In this document: positions 43,258 to 52,265 of the stretch, piece after piece
Layout of the letters: each line of letters starts with the position of its first letter
Position numbering within the stretch: the stretch's first letter is position 1
Source: Shewanella jiangmenensis
GTDB lineage: Bacteria; Pseudomonadota; Gammaproteobacteria; Enterobacterales; Shewanellaceae
Length of the DNA stretch: 64,000 nt
Direction: 5' to 3'
Assembly (NCBI RefSeq): GCF_018596335.1
Contig: NZ_JAHEPS010000009.1
Location: 23,996-87,995 of the forward strand
Position numbers and translations under genes: made by a program
Notes under the pieces: generated by a model
The model's database searches: none
What the model saw: only the letters and a program-made list of their open reading frames with translations
Told to the model about the DNA's origin: nothing

Positions 43258-45408
43258 TCAGGCCTTTGGATAGTAGCTGCCATTGTTCTTGGCGAGTTCG
43301 CGCATGGCGTCAGTGACCTGATACAGGCCGCCCAAATGGGCAAATTTATCGGCAAGTGCCACGAAGTTGGCCACACCCAGGGTGTCGAGGTAACGGAATA
43401 CACCGCCGCGGAACGGTGGGAAACCAAGGCCATACACCAGGCCCATATCGGCTTCGGCTGGGCTTGCGACTATGCCTTCCTCGAGGCAGCGCACGGTTTC
43501 GATGATCATAGGGATCATGGTACGGGCGATGATTTCGTCGGCATCAAAGCTCTTCAGTTCACCAAAGGCAGACTTGAGCAGCTCGTAAGAGTCGGCAACC
43601 ACTTCTTTTTTCGGCTTACCGCGCTTGTCGATGCTGTACTGATAGAAGCCCTTGCTGTTCTTCTGGCCAAGGCGTCCGGCTTCGTACATCACATCGATGG
43701 CATCTTTGCCGGACTTGCCCATACGGTCGGGGAAGCCTTCGGCCATCACCGCCTGAGCGTGGTGGCCTGTGTCCAGACCTACAACGTCCAGCAGATAAGC
43801 TGGGCCCATCGGCCAGCCAAATTGCTTTTCCATCACCTTGTCGATGGCAACAAAGTCGCCGCCATCGGCGAGCAGACCGTTGAAACCGGCGAAATAGGGG
43901 AACAGCACGCGGTTAACGAAGAAGCCGGGGCAGTCGTTGACCACAATCGGGGTCTTACCCATCTTGCTGGCGTAAGCCACAACCGAGGCTACGGTTTCTT
44001 CGCTGGTGTCTTTGCCGCGGATCACTTCGACCAGTGGCATCTTGTGTACTGGGTTGAAGAAGTGCATGCCGCAGAAGCGGGCTGGGTTCTTCAGACTCTT
44101 GGCCAGCAGGTCGATGGAGATGGTTGAGGTATTGGAGGCGATGATGGCATCGTCTGCTACCTGACCTTCCACTTCGGCCAGCACCATGGATTTGACCTTG
44201 GGATTTTCGACCACGGCTTCTACCACGATATTGGCGGATTTGATGGCCGCGTAATCGAGTGACGGGGTGATGTTGTTCAGCACCTTGGCCATCTTGTCCG
44301 GAGTGGAGCGGCCGCGCTCAACCTGAGCCGACAGCAACTTGGCAGCTTCATTGAGGCCTAAATCCAACGCCGCCTGATTGATGTCTTTCATCACAATCGG
44401 CGTGCCCTTGCTGGCGCTCTGGTAGGCGATACCGCCGCCCATGATACCGGCGCCGAGTACGGCGGCCTGGGTCACTGGCTTGGCAAGCTTGCCAGCCTTC
44501 TTGGCTTTCCCTTTAACAACCTGATCATTAAGGAAAATACCAATCAGAGCCGTGGCAACGTCGGTTTTGGCCAGTTGCATAAAGGCCTGATGTTCGACCT
44601 TGAGCGCACCGGCTCTGTCCATGCGGGCGGCCTGTTCAACCACGTTTACCGCGGCCATTGGCGCTGGATAATGCTTACCGGCAACGGCAAACACCATGCC
44701 TTTGGCGGTGGTGAAGGCCATCATGGCTTCGAGCTTGGGCAGATTCAGTGGTGCCTGTTTGCGGGCACGGCGCGCTTGCCAGTCGAGTTTACCGGTCACG
44801 GCGTCTTTGAGCATTTGGGTGGCGGCGGCCTCGAGTGCGTCGGGCGCAACCACGGCGTCGATGGCACCTACTTTCAGGGCATCATCGGGGCGCTGATCTT
44901 TACCTGTGGTAATCCACTCCAGCGCATTGTCAGCACCTATGATGCGCGGCAGACGCACTGTGCCGCCAAAGCCGGGGATAATGCCGAGTTTGGTTTCAGG
45001 CAGGCCGATGCTGGCGGTGGTGTCGGCGATACGAAAATCGGTGGCAAGAATGGTTTCACAGCCGCCGCCCAGGGCAAAGCCCTTGATGGCTGAGGCGGTC
45101 GGGAACGGCAGGTCTTCGAGTTTATTGAACACGGCATTGGCCTGTTCGAGCCAGGCGAGCAGCTTGGCATCTTCCTCGGCAAACAGACCCAAAAATTCGG
45201 TGATATCGGCGCCGACGATAAAGGCATCTTTGCCCGTGGTCAGCAGGGCGGCTTTGGCATCGGAGGCCTTGATGGCGTCGAGGGCGGCATCGAGGGAGCC
45301 GAGGGTTTCACGATCGAACTTGTTGACCGAGCCGGATGAATTGAAACACAGCCTGGCAATCTTATCAGCAGTCAACTCGACCGTAATGGTAGGGCTTTGG
45401 TAGATCAT
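43258..45408 (-). CDS. fadB: Fatty acid oxidation complex alpha subunit FadB
   Basis: 716 residues from the ATG at 45408 (AGGAAAG upstream; a longer frame start at 45522 adds no family sequence). N-terminal enoyl-CoA hydratase/isomerase (about 1-190, with FIVGADITEFLGLFA and GGGCETILATDFR) and C-terminal 3-hydroxyacyl-CoA dehydrogenase (about 310-700, NAD motif AAVLGAGIMGGGIAYQSASK; FCGMHFFNPVHKMPLVEVI). Multifunctional beta-oxidation enzyme partnered with FadA. Confidence 0.97.
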   Translation of the reverse strand: MIYQSPTITVELTADKIARLCFNSSGSVNKFDRETLGSLDAALDAIKASDAKAALLTTGKDAFIVGADITEFLGLFAEEDAKLLAWLEQANAVFNKLEDLPFPTASAIKGFALGGGCETILATDFRIADTTASIGLPETKLGIIPGFGGTVRLPRIIGADNALEWITTGKDQRPDDALKVGAIDAVVAPDALEAAATQMLKDAVTGKLDWQARRARKQAPLNLPKLEAMMAFTTAKGMVFAVAGKHYPAPMAAVNVVEQAARMDRAGALKVEHQAFMQLAKTDVATALIGIFLNDQVVKGKAKKAGKLAKPVTQAAVLGAGIMGGGIAYQSASKGTPIVMKDINQAALDLGLNEAAKLLSAQVERGRSTPDKMAKVLNNITPSLDYAAIKSANIVVEAVVENPKVKSMVLAEVEGQVADDAIIASNTSTISIDLLAKSLKNPARFCGMHFFNPVHKMPLVEVIRGKDTSEETVASVVAYASKMGKTPIVVNDCPGFFVNRVLFPYFAGFNGLLADGGDFVAIDKVMEKQFGWPMGPAYLLDVVGLDTGHHAQAVMAEGFPDRMGKSGKDAIDVMYEAGRLGQKNSKGFYQYSIDKRGKPKKEVVADSYELLKSAFGELKSFDADEIIARTMIPMIIETVRCLEEGIVASPAEADMGLVYGLGFPPFRGGVFRYLDTLGVANFVALADKFAHLGGLYQVTDAMRELAKNNGSYYPKA

Positions 45409-45535
45409 GTGCTTGCTTTCCTTTTGGTCAGGAATCCGGCCTGGCGGCGGACTCTCCTTTTTTTCACAGCAATGTCGGCCATCATTTGACCAGTTGCCGT
45501 CCAGTTTGCGGCGAAAAAACAAAAATTACAACACC

Positions 45536-45558
45536 CAATTAAAACGGTTGTTTAATTG
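45536..45558. promoter_or_regulatory. Inverted repeat upstream of fadB and pepQ
   Basis: CAATTAAA and TTTAATTG flank seven bases in the 284-base divergent gap between fadB and pepQ. It is a candidate operator for the fad operon, but it does not fit the E. coli FadR consensus, and no Shewanella PsrA-type site could be confirmed. Confidence 0.35.
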
Positions 45559-45692
45559 TTTGCCGGCGAGGATGAATTTGCGCCTTTGTGATACACTGCA
45601 CAGCACTCAGAATAGTTCGCCAACACGGTGTTTGGGATGTGATTTTTCAAAAAATCCGGCGGCTGGCGTATATCGATGACAGGATGAAAAAC

Positions 45693-47012
45693 ATGGAAAA
45701 CTTGGCCCCGCTTTACGTTAACCATATTGCCGAGCAGAACCGCCGGGTGGCGGATGTGTTGGCCCGTGAGCAGCTAAAAGGATTGGCGATTCATTCCGGT
45801 CAGTATCACCGGCAATTTCTGGACGATATCAACTATCCCTTCAAGCCAAATCCCCATTTCAAAGCCTGGTTGCCTGTGCTCGATAACCCCAATTGCTGGG
45901 TAATTGCCAACGGTATCGATAAGCCGGTGCTGGTGTTTTATCGGCCGGTGGATTTCTGGCACAAGGTGAGCGATGTTCCCGACAGTTTCTGGACCGAGCA
46001 TTTTGAGATTAAGCTGCTGACCAAGGCTGAAAAAGTGGCCGACCTGCTGCCCAAGGATCTCGATGGCTGGGCCTACATAGGTGAGCATCTGGATGTGGCC
46101 GATGTGCTCGGTTTCAAGAGCCGTAATCCAGAAGGTGTGATGAACTATCTGCACTGGCATCGCAGTTTCAAGACCGACTATGAGCTTGAATGCATGCGCG
46201 AAGCCAACCGCATCGCTGTGATAGGCCACCACGCTGCCCGCGACGCCTTTTATCAGGGCGCCAGCGAGTTTGAAATTCAGCAGCATTATCTGTCGGCCAT
46301 AGGTCAGGGCGAAAACGATGTGCCCTACGGCAATATCATCGCCCTTAACCAGAATGCCGCCATCCTGCACTACACCGCGCTTGAGCATGTGAATCCGGCC
46401 GAGCGCTTATCCTTTTTGATTGATGCCGGCGCCTCATTCCATGGCTACGCCGCCGACATCACCCGCACCTATGCTTTTGGTAAAAACCTCTTTGATGAAC
46501 TTATCAAGGCGTTGGATAAGCTGCAGCGCGAAGTAGTTGATATGATGCGTCCGGGCGTGCGCTTTACTGATTTGCATCTGGCAACCCACAACAAGTTGGC
46601 GCAGGTGCTGATAGATTTTGATATCGCCCGTGGCGATGCGGCGAGTTTGGTTGAGCAGGGCATTACCCGGACCTTCTTCCCCCACGGCCTTGGCCATATG
46701 CTCGGACTGCAGGTGCATGATGTAGGCGGCTTTGCCAACGACGAGCGCGGCACCCATCTGCCGGCGCCCGAGCTGCATCCGTTCCTGCGTTGTACCCGGG
46801 TGCTGGCACCCAAGCAGGTGCTGACGGTGGAACCGGGTTTTTACATCATAGATTCGCTGCTTTCAGAGCTTAAGGCCGAGGGCCGCGCCAAGCCGGTGAA
46901 CTGGGAAATGGTCGACATGCTGCGGCCCTTCGGTGGCATCCGCATCGAAGACAACGTGATAGTGCATCAGACCCGCAACGAAAACATGACCCGGGATTTA
47001 GGGCTCAACTGA
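45693..47012 (+). CDS. pepQ: Xaa-Pro dipeptidase
   Basis: 439 residues from the ATG at 45693; in-frame ATGs at 45684 and 45588 are alternatives. Metallopeptidase (M24B) that cleaves dipeptides with C-terminal proline. The binuclear metal site is visible: FLIDAGASFHGYAADITRTY (two Asp), FFPHGLGHMLGLQVHD (His), and the Glu residues in LTVEPGFYI and GIRIEDN. It is divergent from fadBA and four bases before yigZ, as in E. coli. Confidence 0.96.
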   Translation: MENLAPLYVNHIAEQNRRVADVLAREQLKGLAIHSGQYHRQFLDDINYPFKPNPHFKAWLPVLDNPNCWVIANGIDKPVLVFYRPVDFWHKVSDVPDSFWTEHFEIKLLTKAEKVADLLPKDLDGWAYIGEHLDVADVLGFKSRNPEGVMNYLHWHRSFKTDYELECMREANRIAVIGHHAARDAFYQGASEFEIQQHYLSAIGQGENDVPYGNIIALNQNAAILHYTALEHVNPAERLSFLIDAGASFHGYAADITRTYAFGKNLFDELIKALDKLQREVVDMMRPGVRFTDLHLATHNKLAQVLIDFDIARGDAASLVEQGITRTFFPHGLGHMLGLQVHDVGGFANDERGTHLPAPELHPFLRCTRVLAPKQVLTVEPGFYIIDSLLSELKAEGRAKPVNWEMVDMLRPFGGIRIEDNVIVHQTRNENMTRDLGLN

Positions 47013-47016
47013 GGCG

Positions 47017-47634
47017 ATGGAGCAGTATCCCATCCCGCTGGGCGAGCATTGGTTCGAAGAAGAGATTAAAGCGAGCCGCTTTATCACTTATCTGTGCCAT
47101 TGCGACTCGCCTGAGCAAATGAAGTTGGTACTCACTAACGTTAAAGTGCTTTACCCCGGCGCAAGTCACTACTGCTGGGCCTATCTTGCCGGCGCGCCGG
47201 ATAATGGCGTTGATATGGGCTCAAGCGATGATGGCGAGCCTTCGGGCAGTGCCGGCAGGCCTATGCTCGCCACCCTGCAGGGCGCAGGTGTGGGCGAGAT
47301 TGCTGCCGTGGTGGTACGTTACTACGGCGGCACCAAACTTGGGGTCGGCGGGCTGGTGCGCGCCTACACCTCGGGTATCAAAAAGCTGCTGGCGGATTTG
47401 CCCACTCAAATCAAGGCGCTGAAATATCCGGCAAAGCTCAGCTGCAGCTATCCGCAGCTTGGCGATATCGAATACCTGCTTGGCAAGTATGAGGCAGAGA
47501 TTACCCACAGGGATTTTGGCGCTGAGGTGGTGCTTTGCGTGCGTTTGCCAAAGGCGGCGCTTGCAGGGCTTAACGCTGAACTTGCGACCCTGACTCAGGG
47601 GCAGATCCAGATCCGCTTTCAGGAAGGCGAATGA
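47017..47634 (+). CDS. yigZ: YigZ/IMPACT family protein
   Basis: 205 residues. N-terminal UPF0029/Impact domain (KASRFITYLCHCDSPEQMK, DDGEPSGSAGRPMLATLQGA, VVRYYGGTKLGVGGLVRAY) and a C-terminal RNA-binding-like domain. Function uncertain; the eukaryotic homologue modulates GCN2 translation control. Ribosome site GAGG. Follows pepQ by four bases, as in E. coli. Confidence 0.93.
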   Translation: MEQYPIPLGEHWFEEEIKASRFITYLCHCDSPEQMKLVLTNVKVLYPGASHYCWAYLAGAPDNGVDMGSSDDGEPSGSAGRPMLATLQGAGVGEIAAVVVRYYGGTKLGVGGLVRAYTSGIKKLLADLPTQIKALKYPAKLSCSYPQLGDIEYLLGKYEAEITHRDFGAEVVLCVRLPKAALAGLNAELATLTQGQIQIRFQEGE

Positions 47635-47716
47635 GTGTCAGCGTCGGGGTTTTGTGCGACAATCGCTCGAATAATCAAAAAGTACCCAAATTGAAGGGAA
47701 TGCAAGCAGCCTTTTC

Positions 47717-49174
47717 ATGCAATACAGAACAATAATAAGGATCACCGGCCTGCTGATGGGGCTCTTTTCCATCACCATGTTGCCACCTGCGCTGGTTGCC
47801 ATCTATTACAAGGATGGCGGCGGCACGGCGTTTATTCAGGCCTTTGTGGTGAGCCTTATTCTTGGCTTTATGTGCTGGTACCCTAACCGGCAGTACAAGT
47901 CTGAGCTGCGCACCCGCGAAGGCTTTTTGATTGTGGTGCTGTTCTGGACCGTACTTGGCTCAATCGGTGCTTTGCCCTTTATCTTCTCCTCGACCCCGGA
48001 TTTGAGTTGGACCGACTCCTTCTTTGAGTCTTTTTCGGCGCTGACCACTACGGGGGCCACGGTCATTGTCGGGCTCGATAGCCTGCCCAAGGCGATTCTG
48101 TTTTACCGCCACTTGCTGCAGTGGCTTGGCGGTATGGGGATCATCGTGCTGGCGGTGGCGATATTGCCTGTGCTTGGCATCGGCGGAATGCAGCTCTACC
48201 GCGCCGAAATTCCGGGGCCGGTAAAAGACAGCAAGATGACGCCGCGCATCGCCGAAACCGCCAAGGCGCTGTGGTATATCTACCTTTTGCTCACCGTAGC
48301 CTGCGCGCTGGCGTACTGGGCGGCGGGCATGTCGGTGTTTGACGCGGTATGTCACTCGTTTTCGACCATCGCCATCGGCGGCTTCTCAACCCACGATGCC
48401 AGCATGGGCTACTTCGACAGCCCAACCATCAACATGATTTGCGTAGTGTTTTTGTTGATTGCAGCGGTGAATTTCAGTGTGCACTTTGCCGCCTTCAGTC
48501 GCCGTGGGATTAACTTTCGGGTGTATTTCAAAGACACCGAATTCAAGATTTTGGTGGTTATCCAGCTGCTGCTGACGGCGGTTTGCTTTGCCACCCTTTA
48601 TCATTCAGGCATTTACGATTCGCCGGAAGAGACCCTCGATTACGCCCTGTTCCAGGCGGTTTCTATTTCAACCACCGCCGGTTTTGGTACCGAGAGTTTC
48701 CACCTCTGGCCGCTGTTTTTGCCAATGCTGCTGATTTTCTCGAGTTTTATCGGCGGCTGTGGCGGCTCGACCGCCGGCGGGATCAAGGTTATCCGCGTAC
48801 TGCTGCTGTTATTGCAGGGCAGCCGTGAGCTTAAGCGCTTAATCCATCCCCGGGCCATGTTTTCTATCCGGATTGGCAACTCTGTGCTGCCGGATCGGGT
48901 GGTGGATGCGGTGTGGGGCTTCTTTTCGGCCTATGCGCTGGTGTTTGTGATTTGTATGCTGCTGCTGATGGCCATGGGGCTGGATGACATTACCGCCTTC
49001 AGTGCCACGGCGGCCTGCCTTAATAACCTTGGCCCCGGCCTTGGCGAAGTGGCCAGCAACTATGCCAGCATTGGCGATGGCGCCAAGTGGGTGCTGGTTG
49101 TTGCTATGTTGTTTGGCCGACTGGAAATTTTTACCCTGTTGGTGCTCTTTACCCCGACTTTCTGGAAGACCTGA
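47717..49174 (+). CDS. trkH: Trk potassium uptake protein TrkH (first copy)
   Basis: 485 residues, channel-forming inner-membrane subunit of the Trk K+ system. About ten hydrophobic segments around four pore loops: SALTTTGATVIVG, SIAIGGFSTH-like, SISTTAGFGTESFH and NNLGPGLGEVASNYA carry the Gly-containing selectivity positions. It is two bases before a hemG gene, the same order as E. coli trkH-hemG. A second trkH lies at 50812. Confidence 0.96.
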   Translation: MQYRTIIRITGLLMGLFSITMLPPALVAIYYKDGGGTAFIQAFVVSLILGFMCWYPNRQYKSELRTREGFLIVVLFWTVLGSIGALPFIFSSTPDLSWTDSFFESFSALTTTGATVIVGLDSLPKAILFYRHLLQWLGGMGIIVLAVAILPVLGIGGMQLYRAEIPGPVKDSKMTPRIAETAKALWYIYLLLTVACALAYWAAGMSVFDAVCHSFSTIAIGGFSTHDASMGYFDSPTINMICVVFLLIAAVNFSVHFAAFSRRGINFRVYFKDTEFKILVVIQLLLTAVCFATLYHSGIYDSPEETLDYALFQAVSISTTAGFGTESFHLWPLFLPMLLIFSSFIGGCGGSTAGGIKVIRVLLLLLQGSRELKRLIHPRAMFSIRIGNSVLPDRVVDAVWGFFSAYALVFVICMLLLMAMGLDDITAFSATAACLNNLGPGLGEVASNYASIGDGAKWVLVVAMLFGRLEIFTLLVLFTPTFWKT

Positions 49175-49176
49175 TA

Positions 49177-49710
49177 ATGAAAACCCTGATCCTTTACTCC
49201 ACTGTCGATGGCCAGACGCTGCGGATTTGTGAGCGGATAAAGACCCACTGTGAATCGGCCGGTGAGCAAGTCACTGTGGCTGATATCTCGGCGGCGGACG
49301 GCTTGCTGGGTGAGGCCGACAAGGTATTGGTGGGGGCGAGCATTCGTTATGGCAAGCACAGACCGGCGCTGTTTGAGTTTGCTGCTAAGCATCAGCAGGT
49401 GCTCGCAGGCAAGATAAACGCGTTTTTCACCGTAAACGTGGTGGCGCGCAAGAGTGAGAAAAACACCCCGCAAACCAATCCCTACATGAAAAAGTTTTTG
49501 CAGTTGTCCGCGTGGCAGCCACAGCAGCTCGGGGTATTTGCCGGCAAGATAGATTACCCGCGCTACGGCCTGTTCGACCGCAGCATGATCCGCTTTATCA
49601 TGTGGATGACCAAAGGCCCCACCGATGTGACCGGCAACTTTGAATTTACCGATTGGGACAAGGTAGACAGCTTCGGCGCCGATTTTGCCGCCCGCAAGAC
49701 GCGAGCGTAA
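49177..49710 (+). CDS. hemG: Menaquinone-dependent protoporphyrinogen oxidase HemG (first copy)
   Basis: 177 residues from the ATG at 49177. Flavodoxin-like FMN enzyme oxidising protoporphyrinogen IX to protoporphyrin IX. The FMN phosphate loop YSTVDGQTLRI is present; IRYGKHRPALFEFAAKHQQV and VARKSEKNTPQTNPYMKKFL match E. coli HemG. It follows trkH by two bases, so it is probably cotranscribed with it. Confidence 0.92.
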   Translation: MKTLILYSTVDGQTLRICERIKTHCESAGEQVTVADISAADGLLGEADKVLVGASIRYGKHRPALFEFAAKHQQVLAGKINAFFTVNVVARKSEKNTPQTNPYMKKFLQLSAWQPQQLGVFAGKIDYPRYGLFDRSMIRFIMWMTKGPTDVTGNFEFTDWDKVDSFGADFAARKTRA

Positions 49711-49713
49711 GCA

Positions 49714-50022
49714 TCACACGCTGCAGTAGCGTTGATGCAGAATCGAGATAATCTCAGTAACCTGCTCGTTTTTGAGTTTGTAGTACACCAATTGTGAGCT
49801 TTTACGGGTATCGACCAAATCTTCGGCGCGCAGCACCGCCAGGTGCTGTGACAGCGCAGACTGACTCAGCGGCACTATCTCGTTGAGCTCGGTGACACTC
49901 AGTTCATTATCCAACAAGAGACACAGGATCATCAGCCGGTAAGGGTTGGCGATGGCCTTGAGCCACTTGGCGGCCGATTCGGCGTTGCCGACCATGGCAT
50001 TTACATCGATTGTCTTGGGCAT
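49714..50022 (-). CDS. ArsR-family transcriptional regulator
   Basis: 102 residues. Winged helix-turn-helix: AANPYRLMILCLLLDNELSV-like, PLSQSALSQHLAVLRAEDLV recognition helix and the wing DTRKSSQLVYYKL. No Cys-rich metal site of the ArsR/CadC type (the only cysteines are in ILCLLL and at the C-terminus), so it may belong to a redox- or sulfur-sensing branch such as SoxR/BigR-like. It is squeezed between the two hemG genes on the opposite strand. Its target is unknown; the second hemG is a candidate. Confidence 0.9.
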   Translation of the reverse strand: MPKTIDVNAMVGNAESAAKWLKAIANPYRLMILCLLLDNELSVTELNEIVPLSQSALSQHLAVLRAEDLVDTRKSSQLVYYKLKNEQVTEIISILHQRYCSV

Positions 50023-50209
50023 CGGAAACCTCGCACGGCATTTTGATTAGATGATTCTAATTGAATGGTCAATTCTTGGCAATTTCCCGCGCCATAACTG
50101 TGATGGGAGCGGCAATTGCGTATTTTTGATGCCCGTTTGTGAACTCAGTACGCGACGCGGCGGCGCCAGCTTGTCAGAATGGAAACTCCCTTTTATCGGA
50201 GAGTGTGCC

Positions 50210-50815
50210 ATGACAGCCAAGCGTAAGATCTTGCTAATCTTTTATTCCCGCGGTGGCCACACCCAAAAGATTTCAGCGGCAATTGCCGCCCGCATTAGTG
50301 CCCAGGGGCATGAGTGTGAGCTCTTATCTGTGGCCGAGGCGCTGGAGCGCGAACCCAAGTGGGAGCAGTATGATGTGGTGGCGCTCGGCGCCTGCGTGCT
50401 TTACGGCAGCTATCACAAGTCTGTGTTTGAGCTGGTCAGCCGTTATCAGGCGCCGCTTGCGCGCATGGCAAACAGCTTTTACTGCGTGAACGTGGTGGCG
50501 CGTAATCCCGAAAAACGCCTGCCTGAAAACAACAAATACCTGCAGAAGTTTATGAGCCTGTCGCCCTGGCAGCCCAGGGATGTGAAGATAATCGCCGGTA
50601 AAGTCGATTATCCGTCCTGGCCTTGGTACGACGCGCTGATGATACGTCTCATCATGAAGATGACCAATGGCCCGACCGACCCCAAGGCGGTTATCGATTA
50701 CACCGACTGGGACGATGTTGCGCGCTATGGCGAGCATCTGCTGACCTTGGCTGAGGGAGAGTGGCGCAACTCGACTCCCGCATCAGTCACGCCCAATCAG
50801 CTAATGCCGCGCTAG
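50210..50815 (+). CDS. hemG: HemG-like protoporphyrinogen oxidase (second copy)
   Basis: 201 residues from the ATG at 50210, with GGAGAG upstream. Flavodoxin-like; FYSRGGHTQKI is the FMN loop, and VVARNPEKRLPENNKYLQKF plus RLIMKMTNGPTD resemble HemG. It is a divergent paralogue of the gene at 49177, with an extra C-terminal tail of about 20 residues. It overlaps the end of the convergent second trkH by four bases. Both copies may oxidise protoporphyrinogen, or one may differ in substrate or expression. Confidence 0.88.
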   Translation: MTAKRKILLIFYSRGGHTQKISAAIAARISAQGHECELLSVAEALEREPKWEQYDVVALGACVLYGSYHKSVFELVSRYQAPLARMANSFYCVNVVARNPEKRLPENNKYLQKFMSLSPWQPRDVKIIAGKVDYPSWPWYDALMIRLIMKMTNGPTDPKAVIDYTDWDDVARYGEHLLTLAEGEWRNSTPASVTPNQLMPR

Positions 50816-52254
50816 TATTGCCAGAATTTGGGGTGGAACAATACGGCCACCGTAAGCAGCTCAAGCCGCCCCAGCAGCATGCCGATACTTAACGCCCATT
50901 TGGCGCTGTCGGGCATGCTGGCAAAGTTACCGGCGGGGCCAATCACGGGGCCAAGGCCGGGGCCCACGTTGGTTACGGCGGTAATGGCGCCGGTGAGGCT
51001 GGAAATAGGATCCACGCCGACCGCCACCAAAAATACCGCCAGTGCCACGGTTACGCCGACAAACAACAGGATAAAGGTCACCAGCGAGCGGATAATGTCT
51101 TCGCTGATGGGGCGGTTATTGTACTTCTCGCTGAAATTGCCGCGGGGGTGAATTTGCTGCTTGAGCTGTTCGCGCATGATGGCAAAGGCAATCTGAAAGC
51201 GGAAGATTTTGATGCCGCCGGAGGTCGAGCCGGAGCAGGCGCCGGCAAACATCAAAAACAGAAAGGCCACATTGGCCAGCGCCCCCCAATTGCCGTAATC
51301 GGTGAGGCCGTAGCCTGTGGTGGTGACCACTGACACCACGTTAAAGCAGGTCAGCCGCAGCGCATCCATAAATCCCATCGACTGCGCATCCGCAAGCCAA
51401 AACGCCAGCGCCACACTCACCAGAGTCACAAACAGCAAAAAGCCCTTCACCTGGGCATCATTCCACACCGACAAGGTACGGCCACGCAGCATCTGCACAA
51501 ACAGCAGCAGCGGCAGGCCGCCTGCCAGCATAAACAGGGCGCCAACCCAATGTGCCGCGTTGTCAAAATTGGCCATCGACGAGTCGGAGGTTGAGTATCC
51601 GCCGGTCGAAAGCGTGGTCATGGCGTGGTTAACCGCATCAAACCAGTCCATGCCCGCGAGGTGATAGCAAATGCCGCACAGCACAGTGAGCAGGATATAA
51701 ATCTGGAACAGGTTTTTGGCCATATCCTGGGTGCGCGGAGTGGATTTATCGCTCCAGTCGGACGATTCGGTACGAAACAGCCGCATGCCGCCCACGTTCA
51801 GAAACGGCAGCACCGCCACCGCCATCACGATAAAGCCGATACCGCCGAGCCACTGCAGCAGTGAGCGCCAGATAAGAATACTGCGATCCATGGTATCGAG
51901 CCCCGACAGCACGGTGGAGCCCGTGGTGGTAATGCCCGACATGGTTTCAAAAAAGGCATCCGTGTAGTCAATGCCGTGGTACAGAGTAAAGGGCAGAGCG
52001 GCGAAGATGCTGACCACTAGCCAGGTGACGCTGGTCAGCAGGAACATGTCGCGGATATTGAGGTGAATATGGGGCTGTTTGCCGCCGCTGATGCAAAAAC
52101 TGGCCACCAGACCGGTGACCATGGCCGAAATCATAAAAGCGCCGGAGGTTTCATCTCCGTGTACTAGCGCAAACACCAGCGGAATAACCATAAAGCCTGC
52201 CAACATCGACAGGAAGGTGCCGAGGATGAACAGCAGCGCTCGCAGGTTCAGCAT
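50812..52254 (-). CDS. trkH: Trk potassium uptake protein TrkH (second copy)
   Basis: 480 residues. Pore-loop Gly motifs as in TrkH: MSGITTTGSTVLSG, TLSTGGYSTSDSS, VSVVTTTGYGLTDYG and TAVTNVGPGLGPVIGPAGN. It lies 11 bases after trkA on the same strand, which pairs it directly with its regulatory subunit. Divergent paralogue of the gene at 47717. Confidence 0.96.
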   Translation of the reverse strand: MLNLRALLFILGTFLSMLAGFMVIPLVFALVHGDETSGAFMISAMVTGLVASFCISGGKQPHIHLNIRDMFLLTSVTWLVVSIFAALPFTLYHGIDYTDAFFETMSGITTTGSTVLSGLDTMDRSILIWRSLLQWLGGIGFIVMAVAVLPFLNVGGMRLFRTESSDWSDKSTPRTQDMAKNLFQIYILLTVLCGICYHLAGMDWFDAVNHAMTTLSTGGYSTSDSSMANFDNAAHWVGALFMLAGGLPLLLFVQMLRGRTLSVWNDAQVKGFLLFVTLVSVALAFWLADAQSMGFMDALRLTCFNVVSVVTTTGYGLTDYGNWGALANVAFLFLMFAGACSGSTSGGIKIFRFQIAFAIMREQLKQQIHPRGNFSEKYNNRPISEDIIRSLVTFILLFVGVTVALAVFLVAVGVDPISSLTGAITAVTNVGPGLGPVIGPAGNFASMPDSAKWALSIGMLLGRLELLTVAVLFHPKFWQY

Positions 52255-52265
52255 GGGATCCCTTA

